From Candidatus Magnetominusculus sp. LBB02 (lineage in GTDB: Bacteria > Nitrospirota > Thermodesulfovibrionia > Thermodesulfovibrionales > Magnetobacteriaceae), in NCBI GenBank assembly GCA_022321325.1, contig JAKOEO010000031.1, positions 1 through 42,525 on the forward strand: DNA of 42,525 nucleotides. The letters run 5' to 3'. Under the pieces are notes generated by a model that made no database searches, had not been told where the DNA came from, and saw nothing but the letters and a program-made list of their open reading frames with translations. Numbering within the stretch: position 1 is the stretch's first letter; the number at the start of each line of letters is the position of its first letter. Shown in pieces: positions 6,471 to 14,562 of the stretch. The translations under genes were made by a program, and so were the position numbers.

Positions 6471-7841
6471 TTAAGATTTCAGACATCTTTGAAGCAGGGC
6501 GTCAAACAGGTCTATAAACAGGTCAATCTCTTCTTTTGTTATCGTAAGGGGCGGCGCCAGCGTGAAAGTATTTTTATAGTAGCCGCCTACGTCTAAAACA
6601 AGGCCATAGGTCTTTGCGCCCATGTCAATATTGCCGTTAATGCCCTCTTCAAATATCTTTTCAGTCAGCGCCCTGTCAGGGGTTATGCCGTCAGGTTTAG
6701 TCATCTCAACTCTTACTGCAAGGCCAAGCCCGTCCACATCTCCTATTACTTTATGCCGCTTTTGCAAATCCCTGAGAGAATTTAGCAGATACTGTCCTTT
6801 TTCCTTTACCACGGTTTCCATATCGTTTTCTTTGAAGCAGCTCATCGTCGCAAGGCCGGCGGCCGTCCCAAGCGGATTGCTTGAGAATGTAGAATGGGTT
6901 GAGCCCGGAGGGAAGACGTTCGGATTTATCAGCTCCTCTTTCGCCCACATACCAGAAAGGGGATTCATACCGTTTGTAAGGGCCTTGCCAAATACAATTA
7001 TATCTGGCTTGATGTCGAAATGTTCGATAGCCCAGAGTTTCCCTGTCCTGTAAAAACCCATCTGTATCTCGTCGTCCACGACAAGTATTCCATGTCTCTG
7101 AAGGACGGCGTTTAACTTTCTGAAATAATCTGGCGGCGGTATGGCATAGCCGCCGGTACCTTGAACAGGTTCGATATAAAACGCGGCGAACTCGGACTCC
7201 TTTTTCCTGCCGGAGACAACGCCGTAGTATTCAGTCTCAAACAGACGCTCAAACTGCGTTACGCACTCATAGTCGCATTGGCCGCGCCGTTTTCCATAAA
7301 AACACCTGAAACAGTATGGATACGGGACAAACAGTGCCCTGTTTCCGAAGTGCCCGTACTGCTGCCTGTATCTATAGCTGCTTGTTATTTCCGATGCCGC
7401 GAGGGTGCGCCCGTGGTAGCCGCCCATAAAGGCAATCATGAGAGATTTCCCGTTCGCATAGTTTCTGACAAGTTTCAGGCTGTCTTCTACTGCCTGCGAA
7501 CCGCCGACATTAAAGTGCACCCTGCCCTTAGTGCCAAATCTTCGCTCTGTCTCAATGCACAGCTCTGCGCAAAGCAGTATTTTTTCCTTATGCAAATACT
7601 GGCAGGCAAGCTGCGGCAGCCGGGAAAGCTGAGCATTATGGGCAGCTTCAACCGCCTTGTTCCGGTAGCCCAGGCCTACGGCAGAGTACCACATCTGCAT
7701 GTCGAGATATGCCCTGCCGCTGGTGTCATAAAGCCACGCCCCCTAGCACCGGTCAAAGATTTTTGGGGTCTTCAGGTAATGAACCGTATCTCCAAACGAA
7801 CAGTAGCGCGATTCTAAATCCAGTAGTTCAATATCGTCCAT
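6471..7841 (-). pseudogene. class III PLP aminotransferase interrupted by one in-frame UAG
   Basis: The reading starts at an ATG at 7841 with a good ribosome site (GGGAG, five bases away), and runs 32 codons to FDRC. It meets TAG (7743-7745 on the plus strand) and continues in the same frame as GAWLYDTSGRAYLDMQMWYSAV. Both halves read as one class III aminotransferase of about 456 residues. The pyridoxal-phosphate lysine is in FGKALTNG, and the VVDDEIQMGFYRTG and GSTHSTFSSNPLG motifs are intact. The rest has no frameshift or other stop. Either the gene was inactivated recently, the stop is read through, translation restarts at ATG 7700 (409 residues lacking the N-terminus), or the base is a sequencing error. 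Substrate unknown; the gene follows the HAD phosphatase by 33 bases. Confidence 0.85.
7743..7745 (-). other. in-frame UAG codon within the aminotransferase gene
   Basis: Homology-like reading continues directly on both sides (FDRC before, GAWLYD after). TAG also ends tilS, so it is a normal stop in this genome. My recollection of the family is that an acidic residue sits here (RCEG), which would make this a single GAG-to-TAG change. Confidence 0.85.
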
Positions 7842-7874
7842 ATCTCTCCCATCATGCACATTGTACTTAATATT

Positions 7875-8528
7875 TTATTTTAAGCCAAGTCTCACAAATA
7901 AATCTTCTATATCCTTGAAATTGTTAAAGCCATAAAAGTTAATTCCATTTTCACGGCAATAGTCGGAGAGTTTTCCTTTGGACAACACCATGGATGCCTG
8001 CCTCGCCGCACAAAAATCACTATGGCCGTCTCCTATGAGTATGGCGGGCAGACCTGAGTTTCTCATAGCCATACACTTGCAATTTCCGGATGTACAGCCC
8101 TGCGCGCTATACGGGTAGGAAATCCTTAGTCTGCCGTCAGCCTCTGACAGCTCATTTGCATATACTGAAATCCCGTCAACGCCTGCATTAGCGAGCATTC
8201 TCTCTATGACAACCGCAAAGCCGTCGCTCACAACGGCTGCAGATGTCCCGGCCGACTTTAGAAAGCTGTGAAACCCCCTGAAATGCGGGTCAATCGTAAA
8301 ACCATCCACATAGCTCAAAATCGTCTCTAATGTTACGCCTATCAGACCAACCTGTCCTCTAAGACACTCGGCCGAGCCGATTGTACCATTAAGCCACAAG
8401 TTTTCAAACGTCTGCCAGCCCGGCTCTGCAAATTCCTCTATGATAGAATCTACGATATCGTCATCGGTTATTGTGCCGTCAAAGTCTATCGCCACAAAAT
8501 GCCGCATCGCCTCAGTCTGACAATCCAT
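7875..8528 (-). CDS. HAD-superfamily phosphatase, MtnX/SerB-like (subclass IB)
   Basis: 217 residues. The nucleophile motif is DFDGTITDDD, motif II is VVSDGF, and the C-terminal motif is LIGDGHSDFCAA. The overall plan resembles MtnX (a methionine-salvage phosphatase) and phosphoserine phosphatase-like enzymes. A C-x-x-GNCKC cluster (TSGNCKC) in the middle is unusual and could bind a metal. The adjacent aminotransferase suggests that the pair acts on a phosphorylated amino or keto compound, but the substrate cannot be read from sequence. The start could be the ATG at 8528 or at 8507 (MRHFVAIDFDG); neither has a clear ribosome site. Confidence 0.82.
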   Translation of the reverse strand: MDCQTEAMRHFVAIDFDGTITDDDIVDSIIEEFAEPGWQTFENLWLNGTIGSAECLRGQVGLIGVTLETILSYVDGFTIDPHFRGFHSFLKSAGTSAAVVSDGFAVVIERMLANAGVDGISVYANELSEADGRLRISYPYSAQGCTSGNCKCMAMRNSGLPAILIGDGHSDFCAARQASMVLSKGKLSDYCRENGINFYGFNNFKDIEDLFVRLGLK

Positions 8529-8555
8529 TCATACGCGCCATCATAACTGCCGCAT

Positions 8556-8585
8556 ATAGTAGCAAAAATACTTCACAAATGGAAA
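8556..8585 (-). promoter_or_regulatory. possible promoter of the HAD-aminotransferase pair
   Basis: On the minus strand, TTTCCA (8580-8585), an 18-base spacer and TACTAT (8556-8561), about 28 bases before the ATG at 8528. Only a moderate match. Confidence 0.4.
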
Positions 8586-8615
8586 TACGCATGTGATTTC
8601 AATCATAAAATACGC

Positions 8616-8644
8616 TTTACAGAAACAGATAGATCTGTTACAAT
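8616..8644 (+). promoter_or_regulatory. promoter with a palindromic operator in its spacer
   Basis: TTTACA (8616-8621) and TACAAT (8639-8644) are 17 bases apart. The perfect inverted repeat AACAGAT-AG-ATCTGTT (8624-8639) fills the spacer and touches the -10 box, a classic position for a repressor site. It drives the glycoside hydrolase-like gene at 8699, which has a strong AAAGGAG ribosome site. Confidence 0.68.
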
Positions 8645-8698
8645 AGCCATCATCTGTAAGATAGCCGGCGCAATTTAATCGCCGCATAAAGGAGCCGT

Positions 8699-10273
8699 AT
8701 GAAGACTTTGTACTTTTTGTTGTTATTGTTGGCAGCCTCTATGTTTATCCATATGCCCGCGCCGATGGCCGCTCCACTTGCCGAGCTGCCGCCTGTCAAT
8801 GACATCCACTCAAAAATTGCCGAGTTCAAAGACTTGCTTGCAAGGCAGACCGACAGAGAGATAATCAAAAAGGCCGCAGAAATAGACGAAAAATCTAAGG
8901 CGGCATTTGCTGCCGACGACCCCGCCAGGACACTTAGGCTCCTTGCCGCAGGCATTGCCTATCTGAAGGATAAACACAGCATAGACATTGACGCAGTGTT
9001 AAAGGCAGAGGACCCCAGTGCCCCGCTTACAGGGGCCGGAAATCCCATCTATGACGATTCCCCTTTTGGAGTTCTCGGCCCGTACGAGTATTGGATGAGT
9101 TCGCGCGATGTGGCCTCCAAAGAGGAGATTAACCGCATGCTTTCAGACCTCGGCGTCAAGTGGGTTGAGGAAATGCCGTTTGAGCTTAAAAATCTGTCCG
9201 GTAATATTAACATATACACCAGAGTAGGCACTTTCCCCGGCATATTCCCCCCTGAAATTGATTATGCCAAGTTTGAGCCGCTCCTTAAAAATCAGATTCT
9301 GTCTTTTAAAAACAGGGTTAAATACTATGAAATAGACACAGAACCTCTGGGGAAGTTCTCGGCATGGGACGGCCATGCCGACAAATATGCGGAGTTTATG
9401 AGGAAATCCTATGCGGTTATTAAGTCTGCCTGTCCTGAATGTTCTGTCGTGCTTGGCGGCTTGCCGGGGGCTGGTGTTTCAGCCTCTGAAAAAGATAGTA
9501 ACGGCAGATTCTTGCATGATATTATGAAAGGCCGCGGCAATACAGGCAAGTTATTTGATGTGTTTGCATTTAAACAGCATTTCCACAGCCTTCAAGATTA
9601 TAGAATATTAAAGACGCGTCTTGACATCTTTCGGAGGATACTGTCCGGCTATGGCGTCAACATCAGCAAAATGCCTATCTTCATAGAGACAGCTATTTAT
9701 GACGGCAGCCCTCGCTCTCGTATGTTTAACCTGCCGCCCCATACAGAGACTGACCAGGCCGTGGGCGTTGTAAAGACCTACGTATATGCCCTGTCTATCG
9801 GCATATCGAAGATCTACTGGAACGGAGTTATGGAGCTGTATAATTTCGGAGGAAACCCGGATGACCCGTTTAACTTCTACGCCCTTGTAAATAATAGAAA
9901 AAACGACGGCAATTCGCATAAAAAACTTGCCTACTATACCTACAAGAAGATGGTTGAAACCCTCGAAGGCTCAGACTGGAAACACATTGAGACTGTAAAA
10001 GACTCAGGCGGCGTGTTTGTCTGCAAATTCCTCAGAGGCGGCAGGCGCATATGGGTAGTCTGGAACGACACTTCTGGCACTGCCCCTGTAACCATTAACG
10101 TAGACGGCGCCTTAAATCTAAGAATAACCACCTCTGTCCCCACTAAAGTATCATCAGGTAAGCAGGTGACAGACTATAACAGCGCGTTTGTGGTAAGAAC
10201 AGAACCGGCGGATGAAAATGGAGAGTTCTCCATAGACGCAGGCCCTGTGCCGGTTTACATAGAAGAGCTGTGA
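8699..10273 (+). CDS. secreted TIM-barrel glycoside hydrolase-like protein
   Basis: 524 residues with a signal peptide (1-24, ending PMAA). A charged helical segment (35-105) precedes a catalytic core resembling clan-A glycoside hydrolases such as GH39/PslG. The acid/base glutamate would be E215 in KYYEIDTEP, and the nucleophile E330 in MPIFIETAIYDG, both at the ends of predicted barrel strands. The last 100 residues look like a beta-rich accessory domain. It overlaps the next gene (GTGA), an O-antigen ligase/polymerase-like protein, so it probably trims or releases an exported polysaccharide, as PslG does in the Psl system. The sugar is unknown. Confidence 0.72.
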   Translation: MKTLYFLLLLLAASMFIHMPAPMAAPLAELPPVNDIHSKIAEFKDLLARQTDREIIKKAAEIDEKSKAAFAADDPARTLRLLAAGIAYLKDKHSIDIDAVLKAEDPSAPLTGAGNPIYDDSPFGVLGPYEYWMSSRDVASKEEINRMLSDLGVKWVEEMPFELKNLSGNINIYTRVGTFPGIFPPEIDYAKFEPLLKNQILSFKNRVKYYEIDTEPLGKFSAWDGHADKYAEFMRKSYAVIKSACPECSVVLGGLPGAGVSASEKDSNGRFLHDIMKGRGNTGKLFDVFAFKQHFHSLQDYRILKTRLDIFRRILSGYGVNISKMPIFIETAIYDGSPRSRMFNLPPHTETDQAVGVVKTYVYALSIGISKIYWNGVMELYNFGGNPDDPFNFYALVNNRKNDGNSHKKLAYYTYKKMVETLEGSDWKHIETVKDSGGVFVCKFLRGGRRIWVVWNDTSGTAPVTINVDGALNLRITTSVPTKVSSGKQVTDYNSAFVVRTEPADENGEFSIDAGPVPVYIEEL

Positions 10274-11751
10274 AGGGCGCCATTGGCAGAGATCATCTTC
10301 TCTGGGCTGCGGCTCTTATTTATCTGGCCTGTAACGCAGCAGTGTGTGCGCTATACCCGTTTTATATAGTACTGTCTGTTAATGCCCTTCTGCTTTCATG
10401 TCTTGTGTTTTGCATCAAACCAATGTGGGGCGTCTATTTGCTGATATTTCTGGTGCCTGTTGCCAGAGACAATATTTACGTTGCAATTGGCTCACAGTGG
10501 AATTTCAAGGTCAATGACGCCTACACGAATCTATTTCCCGTGTTTACCCCTTTTTTCCTGTTTACATGTGCGGGGTTTCTCATGCACAAGGGGGCGTCGC
10601 TTTGGCCGACAGAGATTAGAAACCCGGCAAGGCCGTTTCTTATTCTCATAGCGCTTTATGCCGCCTTTACACTGTTTTGGTCTAAGAACATTCTTAGCGG
10701 CATTTTCCAATATTACTATCTGATTTCAAATATCATGCTGCTTGTCATAGTGGTTGCGGCGGCGGACACAGAGCAATCTAATAAGAAATTAATGTGGTTA
10801 ACCGCGCTATCATGCCTTATTCAGTCGGTGTTGTCATACTGCTTTCGGTTTGTGCAAACGACAATCGTTGAGCATGACTTTATTGGAAATTCTGTTTGGG
10901 GGATTAGAAATTACGGCGGCATATTGTCTGTAGACGACTCTCCGATTCAGGCGCATGGGCTTCAGGAGGCGCATGAGACATCCATGCTGATGAATATTTT
11001 TATGGGCGTTTCAGCGGGGCTTTTTCTGACTGAGAAATCCCCCAAAAGGAAGATTTTCATAGCGCTGTGTTTTCTCACAGGACTGTCTGTGCTTATTGGG
11101 ACAGAGAGCAGGGGGGCGGCGGCTGCGTTTGTCGCTATGGGCATGTTCTTTATATTTCTCTACCAGAAGACATCGAAACGTCTTGTCAGAAGCGCGATAG
11201 TGTTTCTTGCGGCGCTCTTAGCGTTTTATGCGGTTGAGCAGAAGGTATTTTCTGTTATGGCGGGCAAGGAAGAGACCATAATGAGACTTCTGAGGCTTGG
11301 ACAAGAGACAGTTGCAACGGGCGATGTGTTAGACCCGGGGCTGTCACAAAAGTCCGGCTCAGGTCCTGGCAGAAAGACAATCTGGGGCATAGGATTTTCC
11401 GGATTGGCAGACGGCACATGGCCTGTTGGCCTTGGCATCGGCAACTATAAGTTTACATACAAGACACCGCATTCGCATAGTCTTATGTTTTCCTTTTTAT
11501 TTGACTTTGGCCTTGTCGGGCTTGTCTTATTCTTACTTATCGTTTATGTAATAATTAAATCCTACCTGAAGATATATAAGTTTCAAAACACATATCTTGA
11601 GGTGATGTCGCTCTGCTTAATGTCCGCGCTTGTGGCCGTAGCGTTTCAGGGCTGCTTTGACTTTGACTATACCTACCCTATATTTTGGCTGTTTGGCGGT
11701 CTGTTGTTTTCCACCTTGCTGCTGGCAAATAAACGCAGCCCACAATTATGA
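10270..11751 (+). CDS. O-antigen ligase/polymerase-like membrane protein (Wzy/WaaL family)
   Basis: 493 residues with about ten to twelve hydrophobic segments. The segment LIGTESRGAAAAF and a large periplasmic loop followed by HSHSLMFSFLFDFGLVGL match the pattern of the Wzy_C family, whose members join sugar repeat units or transfer glycans to a carrier in the inner membrane. The GTG start overlaps the stop of the hydrolase gene. With only two genes visible, transporters and transferases for the pathway must lie elsewhere. Which of ligase or polymerase it is cannot be decided. Confidence 0.8.
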   Translation: MKGAIGRDHLLWAAALIYLACNAAVCALYPFYIVLSVNALLLSCLVFCIKPMWGVYLLIFLVPVARDNIYVAIGSQWNFKVNDAYTNLFPVFTPFFLFTCAGFLMHKGASLWPTEIRNPARPFLILIALYAAFTLFWSKNILSGIFQYYYLISNIMLLVIVVAAADTEQSNKKLMWLTALSCLIQSVLSYCFRFVQTTIVEHDFIGNSVWGIRNYGGILSVDDSPIQAHGLQEAHETSMLMNIFMGVSAGLFLTEKSPKRKIFIALCFLTGLSVLIGTESRGAAAAFVAMGMFFIFLYQKTSKRLVRSAIVFLAALLAFYAVEQKVFSVMAGKEETIMRLLRLGQETVATGDVLDPGLSQKSGSGPGRKTIWGIGFSGLADGTWPVGLGIGNYKFTYKTPHSHSLMFSFLFDFGLVGLVLFLLIVYVIIKSYLKIYKFQNTYLEVMSLCLMSALVAVAFQGCFDFDYTYPIFWLFGGLLFSTLLLANKRSPQL

Positions 11752-14562
11752 TCACATCCCGCACATATACTTATACTGGCACTGCGGGCAGATGTCTTTT
11801 GAATTAGTCGTCGGTATAAACGGCGTGTTTGGGTCGTGAATATCGTCTAATATGCCGTTAATCACTTCCAGAAGCGGCTCAAAGCGCTGTCCTTCTTCTT
11901 TAAATAGCGGTATCTCCACCGCCTCGTCCATATATGTGCGCCCAAGCTGGATGAATGCGCCGTTTAGGTCTTGCGGGCTTCGTCCGGTTTTCAGCGCGTA
12001 CAAAAGCAGATAAAACGGCATTTGAATCGTGCCGACTGCCAGAGGCCATGTCGCTTTGTCTTTTGAGTCAAGGCGTTCATGGTGGATTTCAAGGTAGCGG
12101 CGGTCTGCCGTTATCTTATAGTCTGTGATAAAGATGTCTTTCCCATCGCGCAGTTCCACTCTGTCAAGGCGTCCCTTTAGATTATATCCCCTATGGGTAA
12201 TATGGTTAATCTGCTCCTCAAGGGCCAGTATTTTCACTTCATGGCGCTGAATAAGCGGCAGTGTATATTTTATGAGAAAGTCTGACATGCGCTGCCTAAG
12301 CTGCTTCTTTAGCAGATATACCGCCCCCGCCGCGTCTTGCCCGTAAATAACCTCAAACTTTGCATTCACTATTTTAAGCATCCTCACCTCGTCTATTGCG
12401 CCTTCACACAATATTTTGCCAATGTGAGGCTTGAAATACTCATACAGTACTGCGTGAATGAAGTTGCCTATATCAATTTTCTCAAGCGAGCCGGTCAGGT
12501 GTTCCTTCTTCTCAATCTTCAGGACATGCTGATAATAAAACTGAAGCGGGCATTTTAACCATGTGTTAAGGGTTGTAGCGCTATAGTTAAGACCTTTTAA
12601 TACGTCAAGTAGATACGGCGTTTTATCAATGGCGGAGGGCGGGTTGTTTTTCAGGTCAACAGTGTACTGGATAGGGATAATCGTATCGCTTTGACGGCGG
12701 TCTTTCTTTTGCTGGTGCCAGATGATTTTCTCTATGAATCGGCTTTTTTCTTTTTTATTGTTTTCGACAAAGAATATATGAACCTCTTTTGCCCCGGCAA
12801 TAAGGGTCTCAAAATAGGAGGCCGACAGGCGCTCTTTGTCTATGTGTGTTGGAAGGCCAAGTCCCTGGCGCGCCTTAAACGGCAAGAGCGAGTCCTCTTT
12901 GGTCAGGTTTGGCAGAGTGTCCTCATTTACGTCCATGATGTAGACATTATCAAATTTAATATTGCGAGTCTCCAAAAAGCCCAGTATCTGCACGCCGCGA
13001 AGAGGCATTCCCTCAAATGGACAATAGCAGGTGGCCACATACCGCTTGAAGAGATTAAAATACCCCGAAGGCTCGGCAAACGCAATATCGCGCATCATCG
13101 AATTGGAAATCGCATAAGCGGCAAGCGTAAACGCCTCAGAAAACGGGAAGAAAAACGGGTGCAGACGCGCCGTGCTATGCTCATAGATATACTCTATGAG
13201 GGCGATGGTTTTAGAGGCGAAATCCCCCGTGTGCCTGAAAGACATGTAACTTCTTATCGTCTTGTTGTGGATTGCTTTGAGGTGCGCCCTAATCTCATTT
13301 TTGTCTGCTGCAATTCCTGCGTCAGTCATCTGCTTTGTCGCAGAGTCAATGAATTTCTCATCTTCCTCTATCTCATCGAGGCTTAAAAACGTCTTAGTGG
13401 AGTTGTCTGTAAGGATTTCCTCAAGTGTATGGAACATTACTCTGGTGGCGTCCGCCCTGCCGTTGAAATAGATGTTTTTTGTGTATGGATGTAAAATGAA
13501 CTTGACATAGCTTGGCATGTAGAGGCGGTCACCGTCAAGCGACAGGACAAGTTCAATAAGGTTGTCAAAGAAACCAAAGACGGGCGTGCGAAGAAGCGGG
13601 TAGCCCAGAGATACATTATAAGCGTTTGCCTCAAGCATTGAGATACCGTGGTGAAGGATGGGAAAGACAGTCTCAGAAGAGGGCAGGGCGACAACGGTGC
13701 GCTCGTCCCTGTGGTCGGGGTTATCGTTAAGCAGGCGGCTGAGGGCAAATACCTGACCGTGCGTGTCAGGGCTTCTGTAGATTTTGATTGCAGGCGGTGC
13801 GGCCTTCTCATCATAATCATCGCCATCATCGGCAATGCCCAGCGCAGTAAGGGTTTGGGCAATGCCGCTTGTCCTTTGAAAGATAAACAGGGCGTTATCC
13901 CTTTGTGCAAATGCCGTAAATAAATCTTTTTCCGATTTGGTGAGGGCAAAAAATCCGGCAAATATCACCTTTTTGATACCGTCCATTGATATATCTGCCA
14001 CTCTCTCAGATACAACCCTGTATCGTATGGAGCGCGTAGAGAGATTAGATTTTGCAAGGGTTTCATAGAATTCCTTGTAAAATAACGACAAAGACTGGAG
14101 GTTTTTGAGTGTCTCTTTGGGGATTTTCTCATCGGCCAAAAGCTCCGTCTCACGTACTTTCTGATGGGGAATTTTCTCTATGCAGAACTCCTCAAAGTCG
14201 CGGTAGAGCCTCAACCCTAGGGGGAAAAAGATGTCGGCGCTGATAGGCGGCCCGCCGCCTCCGAGCGGGTTTTTCCTGTGTATGTTATACAAAATGGCCG
14301 CAGCGTCAATCGTCTCAGTCTTCCTGTCATAAATCCCCAGCCTTTTCTCATAGAGATAATCTACGAACTCATCCATAGAAAATAGCAAAGGAGGCATAAA
14401 TGCCCCCTTTCGGCGCTGCCCAATGGCCTTCCTTAGAAAATGAGACGGCCTCTTGCCGGGAAATACCACTGCCTCTGCTGAATAATCCCCGTCAAGTCCT
14501 GTCAGGTTATCAAGTGCCTCGTCTATCAGTCCCTTATCAGGCGGGATTATTTTATAGTTCAT
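11752..14562 (-). CDS. addB: AddB-like nuclease subunit of a helicase-nuclease
   Basis: About 936 residues from the ATG at 14562, whose codons overlap the stop of addA by 11 bases; an upstream ATG at 14592 lies within addA and is less likely. The C-terminal third is a PD-(D/E)XK nuclease: KGRLDR and DIFITDYKI supply the acidic residues and lysine. A Cys in LKCPLQFYY and the CPQCQYKYMC cluster at the end supply the four cysteines of the AddB-type iron-sulphur staple. The N-terminal half is an inactivated-helicase-like region with no clear Walker A motif. It works with AddA at double-strand breaks. Its stop abuts the convergent membrane-protein gene. Confidence 0.85.
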   Translation of the reverse strand: MNYKIIPPDKGLIDEALDNLTGLDGDYSAEAVVFPGKRPSHFLRKAIGQRRKGAFMPPLLFSMDEFVDYLYEKRLGIYDRKTETIDAAAILYNIHRKNPLGGGGPPISADIFFPLGLRLYRDFEEFCIEKIPHQKVRETELLADEKIPKETLKNLQSLSLFYKEFYETLAKSNLSTRSIRYRVVSERVADISMDGIKKVIFAGFFALTKSEKDLFTAFAQRDNALFIFQRTSGIAQTLTALGIADDGDDYDEKAAPPAIKIYRSPDTHGQVFALSRLLNDNPDHRDERTVVALPSSETVFPILHHGISMLEANAYNVSLGYPLLRTPVFGFFDNLIELVLSLDGDRLYMPSYVKFILHPYTKNIYFNGRADATRVMFHTLEEILTDNSTKTFLSLDEIEEDEKFIDSATKQMTDAGIAADKNEIRAHLKAIHNKTIRSYMSFRHTGDFASKTIALIEYIYEHSTARLHPFFFPFSEAFTLAAYAISNSMMRDIAFAEPSGYFNLFKRYVATCYCPFEGMPLRGVQILGFLETRNIKFDNVYIMDVNEDTLPNLTKEDSLLPFKARQGLGLPTHIDKERLSASYFETLIAGAKEVHIFFVENNKKEKSRFIEKIIWHQQKKDRRQSDTIIPIQYTVDLKNNPPSAIDKTPYLLDVLKGLNYSATTLNTWLKCPLQFYYQHVLKIEKKEHLTGSLEKIDIGNFIHAVLYEYFKPHIGKILCEGAIDEVRMLKIVNAKFEVIYGQDAAGAVYLLKKQLRQRMSDFLIKYTLPLIQRHEVKILALEEQINHITHRGYNLKGRLDRVELRDGKDIFITDYKITADRRYLEIHHERLDSKDKATWPLAVGTIQMPFYLLLYALKTGRSPQDLNGAFIQLGRTYMDEAVEIPLFKEEGQRFEPLLEVINGILDDIHDPNTPFIPTTNSKDICPQCQYKYMCGM

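Noticed and set aside
8636-8675. Approximate direct repeat of ATCTGT...ATAGCC beside the hydrolase promoter
   Set aside because: Imperfect, about 15 bases, and part of it is explained by the palindrome in the promoter spacer.
12691-13386. Long open frame on the plus strand inside addB
   Set aside because: It lies opposite a clear gene with no recognisable motifs or ribosome site; a shadow of addB codon use. The same applies to long antisense frames in tilS, addA, atpA and infB.
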